In this document: in pieces, positions 34,426-47,792 of the stretch | How positions within the stretch are numbered: position 1 is the stretch's first letter | Layout of the letters: each line of letters starts with the position of its first letter | Source: Yinghuangia seranimata | Lineage (GTDB): Bacteria; Actinomycetota; Actinomycetes; Streptomycetales; Streptomycetaceae | Direction: 5' to 3' | Assembly (NCBI RefSeq): GCF_029953285.1 | Contig: NZ_JASAOI010000004.1 | Coordinates: forward strand, 1 to 64,000 | DNA length: 64,000 bases | Notes under the pieces: generated by a model | Seen by the model: only the letters and a program-made list of their open reading frames with translations | Told to the model about the DNA's origin: nothing | Databases searched by the model: none | Translations under genes and position numbers: made by a program

Positions 34426-35601
34426 ATGGCGTACGGCGACTACCAGAACGAGATCTACCTCAACGGCCTGGGCGGCGTGGTGCCCGAATTCCCCATGGAC
34501 TTCGCGGAACTGGAGGCCAGGGCGCAGGCCGCGCTGCCGCCCTCGGTCTGGTCCTACGTCGCGGGCGGCGCGGGCGACGAGCACACGCAGCGGGCCAACA
34601 CGGCAGCCTTTCGGGACTGGGGACTGATCCCGCGCATGCTCGTCGGCGCCTCGCAGCGCGACCTGACCGTCGAGTTGTTCGGCGCGACCTGGCCGGCCCC
34701 GGTCTTCCTCGCCCCGATCGGTGTGATCGGCCTGTGCGCGCAGGACGGGCACGGCGACCTGGCCGCCGCCCGCGCCGCCGCGCGTACCGGCGTCCCGATG
34801 GTCGCCTCGACCCTGTCCGTGGACCCCCTGGAGACCGTCGCGGCGGAACTCGGCGACACTCCGGGCTTCTTCCAGCTGTACACACCCACCGACAGATCCC
34901 TCGCCGAAAGCCTCGTGCAGCGCGCCGAACGCGCGGGCTACCAGGGCATCGTCGTCACCCTCGACACCTGGGTCACCGGCTGGCGCCCGCGCGACCTCGC
35001 CACCGCGAACTTCCCCCAACTGCGCGGCCACTGCCTGAGCAACTACTTCACCGACCCGGTCTTCCGGGCCGGCCTCGACCGCGCACCCGAGGACGACCCC
35101 GGGGCCGCGATCCTCCACTGGACGCAGGTCTTCGGCAATCCGCTCACCTGGACCGACCTTGACTGGCTCCGCTCGCTCACCGACCTGCCGCTGATCCTCA
35201 AGGGCATCTGCCACCCTGAGGACGCCCGCCGCGCCCGCGACGCCGGTGTGGACGCCCTCTACTGCTCCAACCACGGCGGCCGCCAGGCCAACGGCGGCCT
35301 CCCGGCCCTCGACGCCCTGCCCGGCGTGGTCCAGGCGGCCGGGGGACTGCCCGTCCTCTTCGACTCGGGCGTCCGCAGCGGCGCCGACGCCGTCAAGGCC
35401 CTCGCCCTGGGCGCCACCGCCGTCGGCATCGGCCGCCCCTACGCCTACGGATGCGCCCTCGGCGGAACCGACGGCATCGTCCACGTCCTGCGCGCGATCC
35501 TGGCCGAGCTCGACCTGATCATGGCCGTCGACGGATACCCCACCCTCGCCGACCTGGTGCCCGAGGCGCTCCAGTACGTCTCGTCGCCCAGGCGCAACTG
35601 A
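34426..35601 (+). CDS. FMN-dependent alpha-hydroxy-acid oxidase, lactate 2-monooxygenase-like
   Basis: A 391-residue TIM-barrel flavoenzyme. FMN and substrate landmarks are present: [57 protein letters not shown] and the catalytic SNHGGRQ (His283, Arg286), then [27 protein letters not shown] followed by SNYFTDPVF is characteristic of the lactate 2-monooxygenase branch (lactate plus O2 to acetate, CO2 and water) rather than L-lactate dehydrogenase. Members of this branch also act on other 2-hydroxy acids, so the substrate is uncertain. The divergent Lrp gene is the probable regulator. The ATG at 34426 has no strong ribosome site. Confidence 0.9.
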   Translation: MAYGDYQNEIYLNGLGGVVPEFPMDFAELEARAQAALPPSVWSYVAGGAGDEHTQRANTAAFRDWGLIPRMLVGASQRDLTVELFGATWPAPVFLAPIGVIGLCAQDGHGDLAAARAAARTGVPMVASTLSVDPLETVAAELGDTPGFFQLYTPTDRSLAESLVQRAERAGYQGIVVTLDTWVTGWRPRDLATANFPQLRGHCLSNYFTDPVFRAGLDRAPEDDPGAAILHWTQVFGNPLTWTDLDWLRSLTDLPLILKGICHPEDARRARDAGVDALYCSNHGGRQANGGLPALDALPGVVQAAGGLPVLFDSGVRSGADAVKALALGATAVGIGRPYAYGCALGGTDGIVHVLRAILAELDLIMAVDGYPTLADLVPEALQYVSSPRRN

Positions 35602-35996
35602 TCCACGCTGCCTGTGCTGGTCGAAAACCCGGCTACCGGGGGGAAGGGATGGCCGGCCCGGCGGACGCGGCTGCCGCCACCGCGAGGCGACCAGGCCGGT
35701 GCCACCGCGTCAGCGTGCCCGGGGTGACGATCCGATGCGCGCGTGGGGCCTTCGGCGGCACCTGGGTCAGCGCGGAGCGTTTCGCGACCTGCAGGACATC
35801 GAAAGGGGCGTCGTCGCCTCACTCACCCTCGGCATGGACCCCTCCATGACGAACACCGTCCTGGCCCGCCGGTAGACCGGTCGACTCGGTCCTCACGCCG
35901 CCGGTCGGCCGGTGACCGACCGGCGGCACCGGGTGCCTCAGAGCGCCGCCGGGATCCTCGGCGTTGCCGGGACGGGCTCGCGGGACGGAGGTGGGG
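35602..35996. other. intergenic region, no confident gene
   Basis: About 395 bases between the oxidase and the minus-strand lysine-rich gene. A 47-codon plus-strand frame at 35733-35876 ends with MTNTVLARR and has acceptable codon use, but lacks a ribosome site and any recognisable similarity. It may be a gene remnant. No terminator hairpin of note was seen. Confidence 0.3.
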
Positions 35997-36596
35997 CTAC
36001 TTGGAGCGGGCGGCGTTGGCGGCCGGTCGGGCGAAGGCGCCTCCCCGGCGCAGCACCGCGTACCCCACGCCGATGCCGACGGCCACGGGCCACTCCAGCA
36101 CGCCGACGACGCCGAGAGCACCCAGCCCCAGGTAGAGCGGCAGGCCGCCCTTGGCAGGGAGGACGCGTTGGGCGACCGCGATGGGCAGGGCGACCGCCTG
36201 CGCCGCGACTTCCGCCGCGTGCTCGACCGGGGTGGTGTCGGCGTCCCGGTCGGGCCGTGGTTTCGACGTCGACGACGGCGTTCCCGCCGTGGTCCGTTTC
36301 TGCGGCTTCGCCCGGTCCGCGGTTGCCGGACCGGGCGAGGCCTGTCGGTGTGCCGCGGTCGACCGCTTCCCCGACTTCTTTCCTGCGGCTGCCTTGCCGC
36401 CTGATGCCGGGCCGGTCGCCGTTTTCGTGGCCCGCTTCGCGGGTTTCCCGGCTGCCGCTTTGCTGCCTGACGCTCCCCGTTGAGCAGCGGGCTTGGCGGG
36501 CGTCTTCTTGCGCGACGCCTTCGGCCGGGCAACGGCCGACTTCTTGGGCGCCTTGGCGGCGGCCCGGCTGCGGGTGCCTTCGGTCTCGGTCGTCAC
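35997..36596 (-). CDS. lysine/alanine-rich histone-like protein with C-terminal membrane segment
   Basis: A 199-residue protein. Residues 8-115 are a low-complexity basic tail built of Lys-, Ala-, Pro- and Arg-rich units (KAPKKSAVARPKASRKKTPA, GKPAKRATKTATG), like the C-terminus of histone H1 or HupS-type nucleoid proteins. The C-terminal third has one or two hydrophobic helices (LPLYLGLGALGVVGVLEWPVAVGIGVGYAVL). It may therefore tether DNA or another polyanion to the membrane. The GTG at 36596 has GGAGG eight bases upstream; an in-frame ATG at 36650 overlaps the inverted repeat. It is divergent from the giant P-type ATPase with a shared regulatory region, a pairing that suggests a common function. 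Confidence 0.75.
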   Translation of the reverse strand: MTTETEGTRSRAAAKAPKKSAVARPKASRKKTPAKPAAQRGASGSKAAAGKPAKRATKTATGPASGGKAAAGKKSGKRSTAAHRQASPGPATADRAKPQKRTTAGTPSSTSKPRPDRDADTTPVEHAAEVAAQAVALPIAVAQRVLPAKGGLPLYLGLGALGVVGVLEWPVAVGIGVGYAVLRRGGAFARPAANAARSK

Positions 36597-36620
36597 TCTT
36601 CGCGCCTCCAATAGTCCGTT

Positions 36621-36646
36621 TGCGTAGTAATCTAGTAACTTACGCA
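36621..36646. promoter_or_regulatory. A+T-rich inverted repeat between divergent genes
   Basis: TGCGTA (36621-36626) and TACGCA (36641-36646) flank a 14-base A+T-rich centre containing TAATCTAGTAACT. The whole region 36620-36665 has unusually low G+C for this window and must hold both promoters. The repeat is a candidate operator for a metal or stress sensor controlling both the ATPase and the lysine-rich protein. Confidence 0.55.
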
Positions 36647-36755
36647 TCAATTATGCCGATTCGCAACACTTATCCCCTGGGTTGCGCAGCGTCGGGCCGA
36701 CGGGTTCGGAGACCCCGTGCGGGCCCTTGACCCCGAGGCTGAGCAGGAGACGCGT

Positions 36756-41393
<4,638 letters not shown>

Positions 41394-41702
41394 GCGGCAC
41401 GCCGCGCCAAGCCGATGCGCCGTCGTCTCGCCGATGACCGGATAGCCCGTCGCTGCCAGGCGTCGGCCCGACTCCGCGGTGAACGCGTTCTGCGAAGACG
41501 GGCCTGGTGTGCGAGAAAGGAAAGGAGAGCATCGAGTCGCCGTCCGCTGACGGCGCCGGCGTGACGGGGCGCCGACGGCCACGTCGCCGGCACTCAACGT
41601 CGGCAACGTCGCCCGCGCACGGTGCTCCGGTTGAACCTCCCGGAAAGCACGATGAGTTCGCCCGACGGCACGCGCCGGGCGCAGCGCGCAATGGAGAACC
41701 AC
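41394..41702. other. intergenic region after the P-type ATPase
   Basis: About 310 bases. An ATG overlapping the ATPase stop (ATGA) opens a 15-codon frame that I do not consider a gene. No strong hairpin was seen. The promoter for the DUF6325 gene should lie here. Confidence 0.3.
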
Positions 41703-42158
41703 ATGAACGACGATTCCGCCGAGATCGGCCCCATCGACTATCTCGTCCTCGAATTCCCCGGCAGCCGCATGACCGGCGAAGGCCTTCCGGCGCTCGTCGA
41801 CCTGGTCGACCGCGGACTCATCCGCATCCTGGACCTGAGGTTCGTCAAGAAGGAGCTCGACGGCTCGGTCACCGCGGTCGAGATCGGCGACCTGACAGGC
41901 GACGGGCACCTGGACCTGGCGGTATTCGAAGGCGCCTCGTCCGGTCTCCTCGGCGATGACGACATCGACGAGGCAGGCAGCGTCCTGTCGCCAGGCAGTT
42001 CAGCCGGCCTCCTCGTGTACGAGAACACCTGGGCGGCACCCTTCGCCACCGCCATGCGGCGCTCGGGTGCCCAACTCGTCGCGAGTGGCCGCATCCCGGT
42101 CCAAGCGGTGCTGGACGCCCTGGAGTCCGCCGAGGCACGGGATGCAGAAGCCCCCTAG
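41703..42158 (+). CDS. DUF6325 family protein
   Basis: A 151-residue protein: IGPIDYLVLEFPGSRMTGEG followed by LPALVDLVDRGLIRILDLRFVKKE is the signature start of DUF6325, and AGLLVYENTWAAPFATAMRRSG is its conserved C-terminal block. It is a small soluble protein of unknown function, common in actinomycetes next to a short SHOCT protein, exactly as here (gene at 42223). The conserved Glu-Asn-x-Trp suggests a structural or binding site. The ATG at 41703 has GGAG six bases upstream; alternatives at 41652 and 41688 are in frame but lack a site. Confidence 0.82.
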   Translation: MNDDSAEIGPIDYLVLEFPGSRMTGEGLPALVDLVDRGLIRILDLRFVKKELDGSVTAVEIGDLTGDGHLDLAVFEGASSGLLGDDDIDEAGSVLSPGSSAGLLVYENTWAAPFATAMRRSGAQLVASGRIPVQAVLDALESAEARDAEAP

Positions 42159-42222
42159 GGACACGCGGAACCAACGTGCTGACCACCGCGGCGCCACGCC
42201 GCACGAAGAAGGGAACACCGAC

Positions 42223-42510
42223 ATGCCAGGCCTCATCCGCGGAGTCGCGCGTACGGCAGTCGTCGCCGGTACCGCCACCGCCGTGTCCAACCGCGTCTCG
42301 CGACGCCAGCAGGGCCGATGGGCCGAGCAGGAGGCGGCCGCCGCACCACCGCCTCCGCCCGCACAGTACGCCGAAGAGCCTCCGGCAGCGCCGCCCGACG
42401 ACACGAGCGACAGGCTGGCTCAGCTCAAGGAACTGGGCGCTCTCAAGGAACAAGGCGTGCTTACCGACGCCGAATTCGCCGAACAGAAGGCCAAGCTCCT
42501 CGGCTCCTGA
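42223..42510 (+). CDS. SHOCT-domain small protein
   Basis: A 95-residue protein. MPGLIRGVARTAVVAGTATAVSNRV is a short amphipathic or membrane-peripheral helix, followed by a Gln/Ala/Pro-rich linker (QEAAAAPPPPPAQYAEEPP) and a C-terminal SHOCT domain (DRLAQLKELGALKEQGVLTD, then EFAEQKAKLLGS). SHOCT is a two-helix oligomerisation motif found at the ends of many bacterial membrane-linked proteins. Ribosome site GAAGGGA eight bases before the ATG. It is 64 bases after the DUF6325 gene in the same direction; the two probably form an operon. Confidence 0.88.
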   Translation: MPGLIRGVARTAVVAGTATAVSNRVSRRQQGRWAEQEAAAAPPPPPAQYAEEPPAAPPDDTSDRLAQLKELGALKEQGVLTDAEFAEQKAKLLGS

Positions 42511-42844
42511 CCAGGCCCCGCCTTCCACACCGACTTCCCCGGCGGACCCCTGCGACCGGAGTCTCCCGGGTCGCCCCCCGGCAAGGACAAGGCCCGCGGC
42601 ACCGGGGAGTGGATGTCCGTCATGGCGGGCGTGGTGCCTCGTCCCGCCTGAGATGCCTCCGTGGGCATGGGGTCCTACGGTCGGAAGAGGGCCCGGTATG
42701 CCTGAGGGCGACGGTCGCGCCCGGCAACCACGAGGTGAGGCTCGGGCATCGACGCCCGACGGGAGCCGCTGTGGCGGTCCCGTAAGTGACCCGTACCGGC
42801 CCGGATCACCGGTCCCTGGTGGTCCTCCGCCGGGAGGAGGCGGC
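42511..42844. other. intergenic region upstream of the YihY-like gene
   Basis: About 330 bases without a gene I can support. The frame open through it in front of the YihY start lacks codon bias and a ribosome site. No clear hairpin. Confidence 0.3.
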
Positions 42845-43738
42845 ATGACGGCGCCATCGGAACGTCCGGACGGCCCAAGCGCCGACCGGGCGCCGCAGGC
42901 CGGGGAGTCCGCGGAGAGCGGGCGTGTGCGGCGAGCTGCGGCATGGGCGAAGCGGAAGTACGCCGGGTCCTGGGCCGAACACCTGTGGGGCCAACTGGAC
43001 GCGGTGGACTTCATCAACCGGTCCATGCTCCTGGCCGCCACACTCCTTCTGTGTGCCGTCCCGTTCCTCCTGGTGCTCGTCGCCTTGGAGGGGCGTTCGG
43101 CCGCCTCGGGTCTGTCGCGCCGCATGGGCCTCAACAAGGAGGCGGCCGACGATGTCGGTCAGCTGTTCACGACCTCGGCCGACACGTCCGCGGCCGTCAC
43201 GGGTTTGTCGTGGGCGTTCTTCATCCTGGCCGGCATCGGCGCCGCCACCGCCGTTCAGCAGGTCTACCAGCGGGTCTTCGACGTGCAACCCCGGCGGACG
43301 CGGGACCGGCTGGGCGCGCTGGCCTGGCTGGCCCTGCTGGTGGGCGTTTTGAGCCTGGCCGGCTGGGTGATGCCGGGGCTGCACGCGAGCGTGCCGGTGC
43401 TCTTCTGGATCGTCAGCCTCGTCCTGGTCACCGCCTTCTGGTGGTGCGGGATGTGGCTGCTGTTGGCCGGAGGGCTCGGCTGGCGGAGGCTGCTCCCCTG
43501 CGCCGTCGCCACGGGTGCCTGCTGGACGGGCATGCAGGCTGTTTTCTCCGTCATCTTCTCCGGCATGATCACCGAGTACGACCGGAAGTACGGCTCGATC
43601 GGGGTCGTCTTCGCCTTCATGTCGTTCTTCATCGCCATCGGCGTGGTGCTCATCCTGGGCGCGGCGCTGGGCCTGGTGTGGCAGGAGCGCGGTCTGTCGT
43701 TCCGAGCGGCCGTGGCGAAAATGCGGCGGACGTCATGA
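42845..43738 (+). CDS. YihY/BrkB family inner-membrane protein
   Basis: A 297-residue protein. After a 55-residue hydrophilic arm come about six membrane helices (MLLAATLLLCAVPFLLVLVAL, LSWAFFILAGIGAATAVQQV, LGALAWLALLVGVLSLAGWV, WIVSLVLVTAFWWCGMWLLL, a fifth near YGSIGVVFAFMSFFIAIGVV). QQVYQRVFDV and the final helix with LILGAALGLVW fit the family, which was once mislabelled ribonuclease BN and whose function is unknown. The ATG is preceded by GGGAGGAGG. It lies upstream of a small PLDc_N-like gene on the same strand and may share its transcript. Confidence 0.85.
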   Translation: MTAPSERPDGPSADRAPQAGESAESGRVRRAAAWAKRKYAGSWAEHLWGQLDAVDFINRSMLLAATLLLCAVPFLLVLVALEGRSAASGLSRRMGLNKEAADDVGQLFTTSADTSAAVTGLSWAFFILAGIGAATAVQQVYQRVFDVQPRRTRDRLGALAWLALLVGVLSLAGWVMPGLHASVPVLFWIVSLVLVTAFWWCGMWLLLAGGLGWRRLLPCAVATGACWTGMQAVFSVIFSGMITEYDRKYGSIGVVFAFMSFFIAIGVVLILGAALGLVWQERGLSFRAAVAKMRRTS

Positions 43739-43873
43739 CCCGCAGCGGTCTGGTCGACCGGTGGATCCGCCACACGGCGGGGCGGGCCGTCGGCTTCACC
43801 CGTTTCGGAGGATGGCCCACCCCGGGCGGCGGGCGCATGGTGCGAGGGAAGCGCCAACGACGGGAGGTGCCCG

Positions 43874-44125
43874 ATGGACGGCTCGATGAACCTGGCGTAC
43901 GACTATCCGGTGCTCGGGGCTTTCTGGACGGTGATGTGGGTCGTCCTGGGGTTCCTGTGGCTCGTCCTGCTGATCGGGGTCATCGTCGATGTCTTCCGCT
44001 CTTCGGACCTGAGCGGACTGGCGAAGGCCAGCTGGCTTGTCCTTGTGATCATCATCCCGTTCATCGGCGTGCTCATTTACGTAGCCGTCCGCGGCGGCGA
44101 CATGAGCAGCCGCGTCGGACGGTGA
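43874..44125 (+). CDS. small membrane protein, PLDc_N-type
   Basis: An 83-residue protein with two membrane helices (WTVMWVVLGFLWLVLLIGVIVD, split by the loop FRSSDLSGLAKASW from LVLVIIIPFIGVLIYVAV). The hairpin with D-x-F-(R/x)-S-x-D-L-S-G-x-x-K-A-x-W and II-P-F-I-G is the phospholipase D nuclease N-terminal (PLDc_N) module, often fused to a SHOCT tail that is absent here. Probably an envelope or stress protein. Ribosome site GGGAGG six bases before the ATG. Confidence 0.82.
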   Translation: MDGSMNLAYDYPVLGAFWTVMWVVLGFLWLVLLIGVIVDVFRSSDLSGLAKASWLVLVIIIPFIGVLIYVAVRGGDMSSRVGR

Positions 44126-44206
44126 GTCGGCGAGGTCGGTCGCTGTCGCAGCGGGCGCGCGAGTAGCACGCGCGGTGGAAGTGCGGTTCAGTGGGACAGA
44201 GGGCAG

Positions 44207-46909
44207 TTGATCATCACCAACCCCCTGGTGCCGCTGATGCACGATCCGGTCGCGTCCGATCCGCCCGGTCTCCCGGAAGACCGGAACGTGCCGCTGACCG
44301 GCGAACCGCTGCTCGAGGTGCGGTTCGCGGTTCCGGCGGCTCCCAAGGCCTTCGTGCGCAGGCCGGCACTCGCGGCGCGCGTGACCGAGGGGGTCCGTGG
44401 GCCGCTCACCCTGGTCAGTGGTGCCGCCGGCGCCGGGAAGACCGCGCTCATGGGTGACTGGGCCCGGTCCGGTTCGGTACCTCGCGCGATCGCGTGGGTG
44501 ACGGCGGAGCCTCGGGATACGCCGGAGCTGTTCTGGGCCCACGCGCTGGAGGCGCTGCGGCGGACCGGCGTTCGGCTGCGGCCCGAGGTGCCCGCGCCGG
44601 CGCGGGGCCACGGGGTGGACGGGTCGTTCCTGACCCGGGTCGCCGCCGCGCTGGCCGCCCGAGCGGAGCCGACGGTGCTGGTGGTCGACCAGTTCGACGG
44701 ACTTGCGGCGGGAGGGATCGCCGACGGCCTGCACTTCGTGCTGGCGCACGCCAACGGCCGGCTACGGCTCGTGCTGACGAGTCGGACCGACCCCTTGATG
44801 CCACTGCACCGCTACCGGGCCTCGGGCGACATCACCGAAATCCGCAACGCGGATCTGGTGTTCACCGCCGCGGAGGCGGGGGAACTGCTGCGCGTGCACG
44901 GGCTGGACGTCTCCCCGGCGTGTGTCGAACTGCTGGTCCAGCGCACCGGGGGTTGGGCGGCGGGGGTCCGCCTGTGCGCGTTGGCGATGCAACGCAGCCA
45001 CGACCCGGAGGCGTTCGTCCGCGAGTTCGACGCGGATCGTACGGCGGTCGCGGACTACCTGATCGCCGAAGTCCTCAACGCGCAGCCGCCCGCCACGCAG
45101 GACCTTCTGCTGCGCTCGTGCGTCACCGACCGGGTCCTCCCCGATCTCGCCGACGCGCTGACGGGCCGCCAGGACGCGGGATGGACGCTCGCCCGGCTGG
45201 CCGGAGCCAACGCCTTCCTCGAGCGGATCGACGGGGCCGGGTGTTCCGGGGGAGCGTGGTATCGCTTCCACCCGCTGTTCGCGGAGGTGCTGCGCGCCCA
45301 CCTGCGGTACCAGCACCCGGGACTGGAGCCCCGCCTGCGTGGCCGCGCCGCGCGATGGCTCGCCGAGGCCGGCCACGTGGACGACGCGGTGGCACAGGCC
45401 GCCGCCGCGGGTGACTGGCTGTTCGCGGCGGCATCGGTCATCGACGATCTGGCGATCGCCCGCGTCGCCGACGGGTGGCAGACCAGCGCATTCGCGCGGA
45501 TGCCGGCGGACCTGCCGGACGCCGCTTGTGCCCTGGTCACGGCGGCGTGCCGTCTCGCGGCCGGCGACATCGACGGCTGCGCCGCTGGGCTGCGGCGCGC
45601 GGACGCGGGTCTGACCGACTCGGCCGATCCGCGCCTGCTGCTTGGCCGCGCTGTGCTTGGGATGCTGGTCGGCCGGCGAACGGGCGATCCCGCCGTCGGA
45701 GATCAGGCGGCACGCGCCGAAGACCTGCTGCGCCGAGTACCGCAACGGCTGCGCGAGCAGCACGTCACGGCGGTGGTGTCGGTGGGCCTGGGAGCAGCCG
45801 AACTGGCCGCCGGGCACCTCGACCCGGCTGAGGCAGGCCTCCAGGCCGCCGTCGCCGCCTGCGGCTGCCCCTATGCCGAAGCCCCACTCTGTGATGCGCT
45901 GGGCTGTTTGGCCCTGGTGGAGCTTCTGCGGGGACGGCTGCGGGAAGCGGAGGCGCGCGCGTCCGAGGCCCTCGCCAAGGCGCGGCGATCCGCAGTGCGC
46001 GGTCCGCCGACTGGCCTTGGCCACGTAGTGCTGGCCGCCGTCGCGGCGGAGCGCGACGACCTGGAGACCGCCCGCGCCGAACTCGGCACCGCGCACGCGT
46101 CGGCGCGACCTCCCGTGGAGCCACTCGTCGCGGTCCAGGCCGCGGTTGTCGGGGCCAGGCTCGCCACCGCCGCAGGCGACTGGGAGGAAGCGCTCGCGCT
46201 GCTGCACGGCGCCGAACTGTCGCTGCGTACCGCCTTCCTGTCGGACTGGGAGGTCGACGAACTCGCCATCGCAAAGTCCGTGGCGCACCTGGCACAGGGC
46301 GATGCCGACGCGGCGCTCGCCGTCCTGGGCCCGGCCCCGGCCGGCCGACCCGAGCACACCGTGGCCGAAGCCCGCGCACTGCTGGCCGTGGGAAGCGGCG
46401 AACGGGCGCTCGCGCTGCTGGCCGGCCTGGGCGACGACAGGTCCTCGACAGCCGCCTGCCTCGCCGAAGCACGCCTGCTCCAGGCCGAGGCCGCAGCTGC
46501 GTCCGGCTCCCCGTGCGAGGCCGAGCGCCGACTGCGCCAGGCGCTGGAGTTGGCGCGGCCGGAGCGACTGCGTCGCGTCTTCGTCGAGCACGGCGGCCCG
46601 TGGCTGCGTCAGTTCCTGCGCCAGGACCCGCAGTTGGCGCGGGCGCACGCCTGGCTGCCGGAGCGCGCTGTGGGTTCACCGCCCCTCGGCGCGCGAGAGC
46701 GGACCCCCACGCCGATCACGCCGCTCAGCGACCGGGAGCGTGACGTGTTGGTCCAGGCCGCGCAGTTGTCGTCCAACGAGGAGATCGCGGCCGCCCTGTA
46801 CGTGTCCGCCAACACGGTCAAGACCCACCTGACGAGCATTTACCGCAAGCTCGGCGTGTCGCGGCGCAGGGACGCGGTCCGCAAGGCCCGCGATCTGGGG
46901 ATCCTGTGA
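44207..46909 (+). CDS. LAL-type LuxR-family regulator (MalT-like ATPase)
   Basis: A 900-residue regulator. Residues 72-79 (GAAGAGKT) are the Walker A of a STAND/MalT-type ATPase; VLVVDQFD is the Walker B and LVLTSRTDP the sensor region. A long helical TPR-like middle part (about 360-820) probably senses a ligand or partner. The end, LSDRERDVLVQAAQLSSNEE then VSANTVKTHLTSIYRKLGVS, is the LuxR helix-turn-helix. LAL regulators activate target genes when ATP and an inducer are bound. The start is uncertain: the TTG at 44207 has GAGGG three bases upstream; an ATG at 44237 is possible. Two small genes follow and are likely functionally linked. Confidence 0.9.
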   Translation: MIITNPLVPLMHDPVASDPPGLPEDRNVPLTGEPLLEVRFAVPAAPKAFVRRPALAARVTEGVRGPLTLVSGAAGAGKTALMGDWARSGSVPRAIAWVTAEPRDTPELFWAHALEALRRTGVRLRPEVPAPARGHGVDGSFLTRVAAALAARAEPTVLVVDQFDGLAAGGIADGLHFVLAHANGRLRLVLTSRTDPLMPLHRYRASGDITEIRNADLVFTAAEAGELLRVHGLDVSPACVELLVQRTGGWAAGVRLCALAMQRSHDPEAFVREFDADRTAVADYLIAEVLNAQPPATQDLLLRSCVTDRVLPDLADALTGRQDAGWTLARLAGANAFLERIDGAGCSGGAWYRFHPLFAEVLRAHLRYQHPGLEPRLRGRAARWLAEAGHVDDAVAQAAAAGDWLFAAASVIDDLAIARVADGWQTSAFARMPADLPDAACALVTAACRLAAGDIDGCAAGLRRADAGLTDSADPRLLLGRAVLGMLVGRRTGDPAVGDQAARAEDLLRRVPQRLREQHVTAVVSVGLGAAELAAGHLDPAEAGLQAAVAACGCPYAEAPLCDALGCLALVELLRGRLREAEARASEALAKARRSAVRGPPTGLGHVVLAAVAAERDDLETARAELGTAHASARPPVEPLVAVQAAVVGARLATAAGDWEEALALLHGAELSLRTAFLSDWEVDELAIAKSVAHLAQGDADAALAVLGPAPAGRPEHTVAEARALLAVGSGERALALLAGLGDDRSSTAACLAEARLLQAEAAAASGSPCEAERRLRQALELARPERLRRVFVEHGGPWLRQFLRQDPQLARAHAWLPERAVGSPPLGARERTPTPITPLSDRERDVLVQAAQLSSNEEIAAALYVSANTVKTHLTSIYRKLGVSRRRDAVRKARDLGIL

Positions 46910-47018
46910 CCCCGGACGCGGGATTTCGCCCGGAGCGGGCGATGCGCGGTGCGCGTGCACCGGTCGACGATGGAGAGCAGCCCTTCCCGTTCCGACCCCG
47001 GTTTCGAGGACGTGCCGT

Positions 47019-47237
47019 ATGCGCTACGAATTCCGCGTCGCCGGCGATGTGTCGGAACCGGTCGGCGGGGCCTTCCCCGAACTCGACCGGGCACGCGTGC
47101 CCGACCAGACGCTGTTCTTCGGCACCGTGACGGACGAAGCCCACCTCTACCAAGTGCTCATGCGGTTCCAGTCGCTGGGCCTGCACGTGCTGGAAATGCG
47201 GCAGTTGCCGCAGGAGACCCGTCAGGAGGAGTCGTGA
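47019..47237 (+). CDS. small conserved protein downstream of LAL regulator
   Basis: A 72-residue protein, MRYEFRVAGDVSEPVGGAF, then LFFGTVTDEAHLYQVLMRFQ and SLGLHVLEMRQLP, predicted as a beta-alpha-beta fold of ACT-like size. From general knowledge, short proteins of this pattern (start MRYE-(x)-RVAG, end G-L-x-V-x-E-x-R) occur in other actinomycetes beside large LuxR genes; their function is unknown. GAGGA lies eight bases before the ATG. Its stop overlaps the next start by four bases. Confidence 0.75.
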   Translation: MRYEFRVAGDVSEPVGGAFPELDRARVPDQTLFFGTVTDEAHLYQVLMRFQSLGLHVLEMRQLPQETRQEES

Positions 47238-47494
47238 CCTCCCCACGTCCACACCCGGACTCCCCGGAACTGCAGGGCGCGCTGGAGGCGGTCGAGACCG
47301 CGTACAGCCGTGTAAGCGCCGTTCCGCACCCGGACCAGCGGCTGCTCCACGAACTCCAGCGGTACGCCCGCGAACTGGGCGCGGCGGCCGACCGGTCGCT
47401 GCCCGAGGGACGGCACGCCGGGTCCAGGCACGTCAGACGCCGCTGCGTCGCCGCCCACCGGGGCGCAGAGTGGATCCTCGCGCACTACCGCTGA
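47234..47494 (+). CDS. small hypothetical protein, translationally coupled
   Basis: An 86-residue, mostly helical protein ([20 protein letters not shown], then [20 protein letters not shown]) with an Arg-rich C-terminus ending EWILAHYR. The GTG start overlaps the preceding stop (GTGA) and has AGGAGGAG just upstream, so it is translated with its neighbour. I do not recognise the family. The pair may modulate the LuxR-type regulator upstream. Confidence 0.65.
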   Translation: MTSPRPHPDSPELQGALEAVETAYSRVSAVPHPDQRLLHELQRYARELGAAADRSLPEGRHAGSRHVRRRCVAAHRGAEWILAHYR

Positions 47495-47570
47495 CCAGGC
47501 GCACAGCCGCGACCGCGCGGCCGAGCGCCCGCGGCGGTCTGGTCCGCCGGGCCGCCTTACGGGACCGCGC

Positions 47571-47720
47571 GCCCTGCGCGGCGGCTCCTACCTCTGCCAC
47601 GCCTCCTACTGCCGCCGCTACCGCGTCTCCGCGCGGATGCCCGACACCCCCGACTCGTCCACCGGCGACATCGGCTTCCGCTGCGCGGGAACGATGTCGC
47701 CGCCTGCGGACGGCGGATGA
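47571..47720 (+). pseudogene. C-terminal remnant of formylglycine-generating enzyme (sulfatase-modifying factor)
   Basis: Fifty codons ending at TGA 47720 read [20 protein letters not shown], then [20 protein letters not shown]. This is the strongly conserved C-terminus of FGE, including the active-site pair in C-H-x-S-Y-C and the calcium-site NTPDSS-like block. FGE oxidises a sulfatase Cys to formylglycine. Upstream of about 47571 in this frame the similarity stops and no start or N-terminal 250 residues exist, so only a fragment is left. A sulfatase with the matching CxPxR site lies 2 kb downstream (49635-51986). An intact FGE elsewhere in the genome would be needed to mature it. Confidence 0.8.
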
Positions 47721-47792
47721 GCTGGACGCGGGCGATCCCGAGTGCTGCGCCGTGGCGTCACCCACCCGTTGCGGGGACGGGCCGGCAGCTGA

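Noticed and set aside
35733..35876. 47-codon plus-strand frame
   Set aside because: No ribosome site and no recognisable similarity; noted only as a possible remnant.
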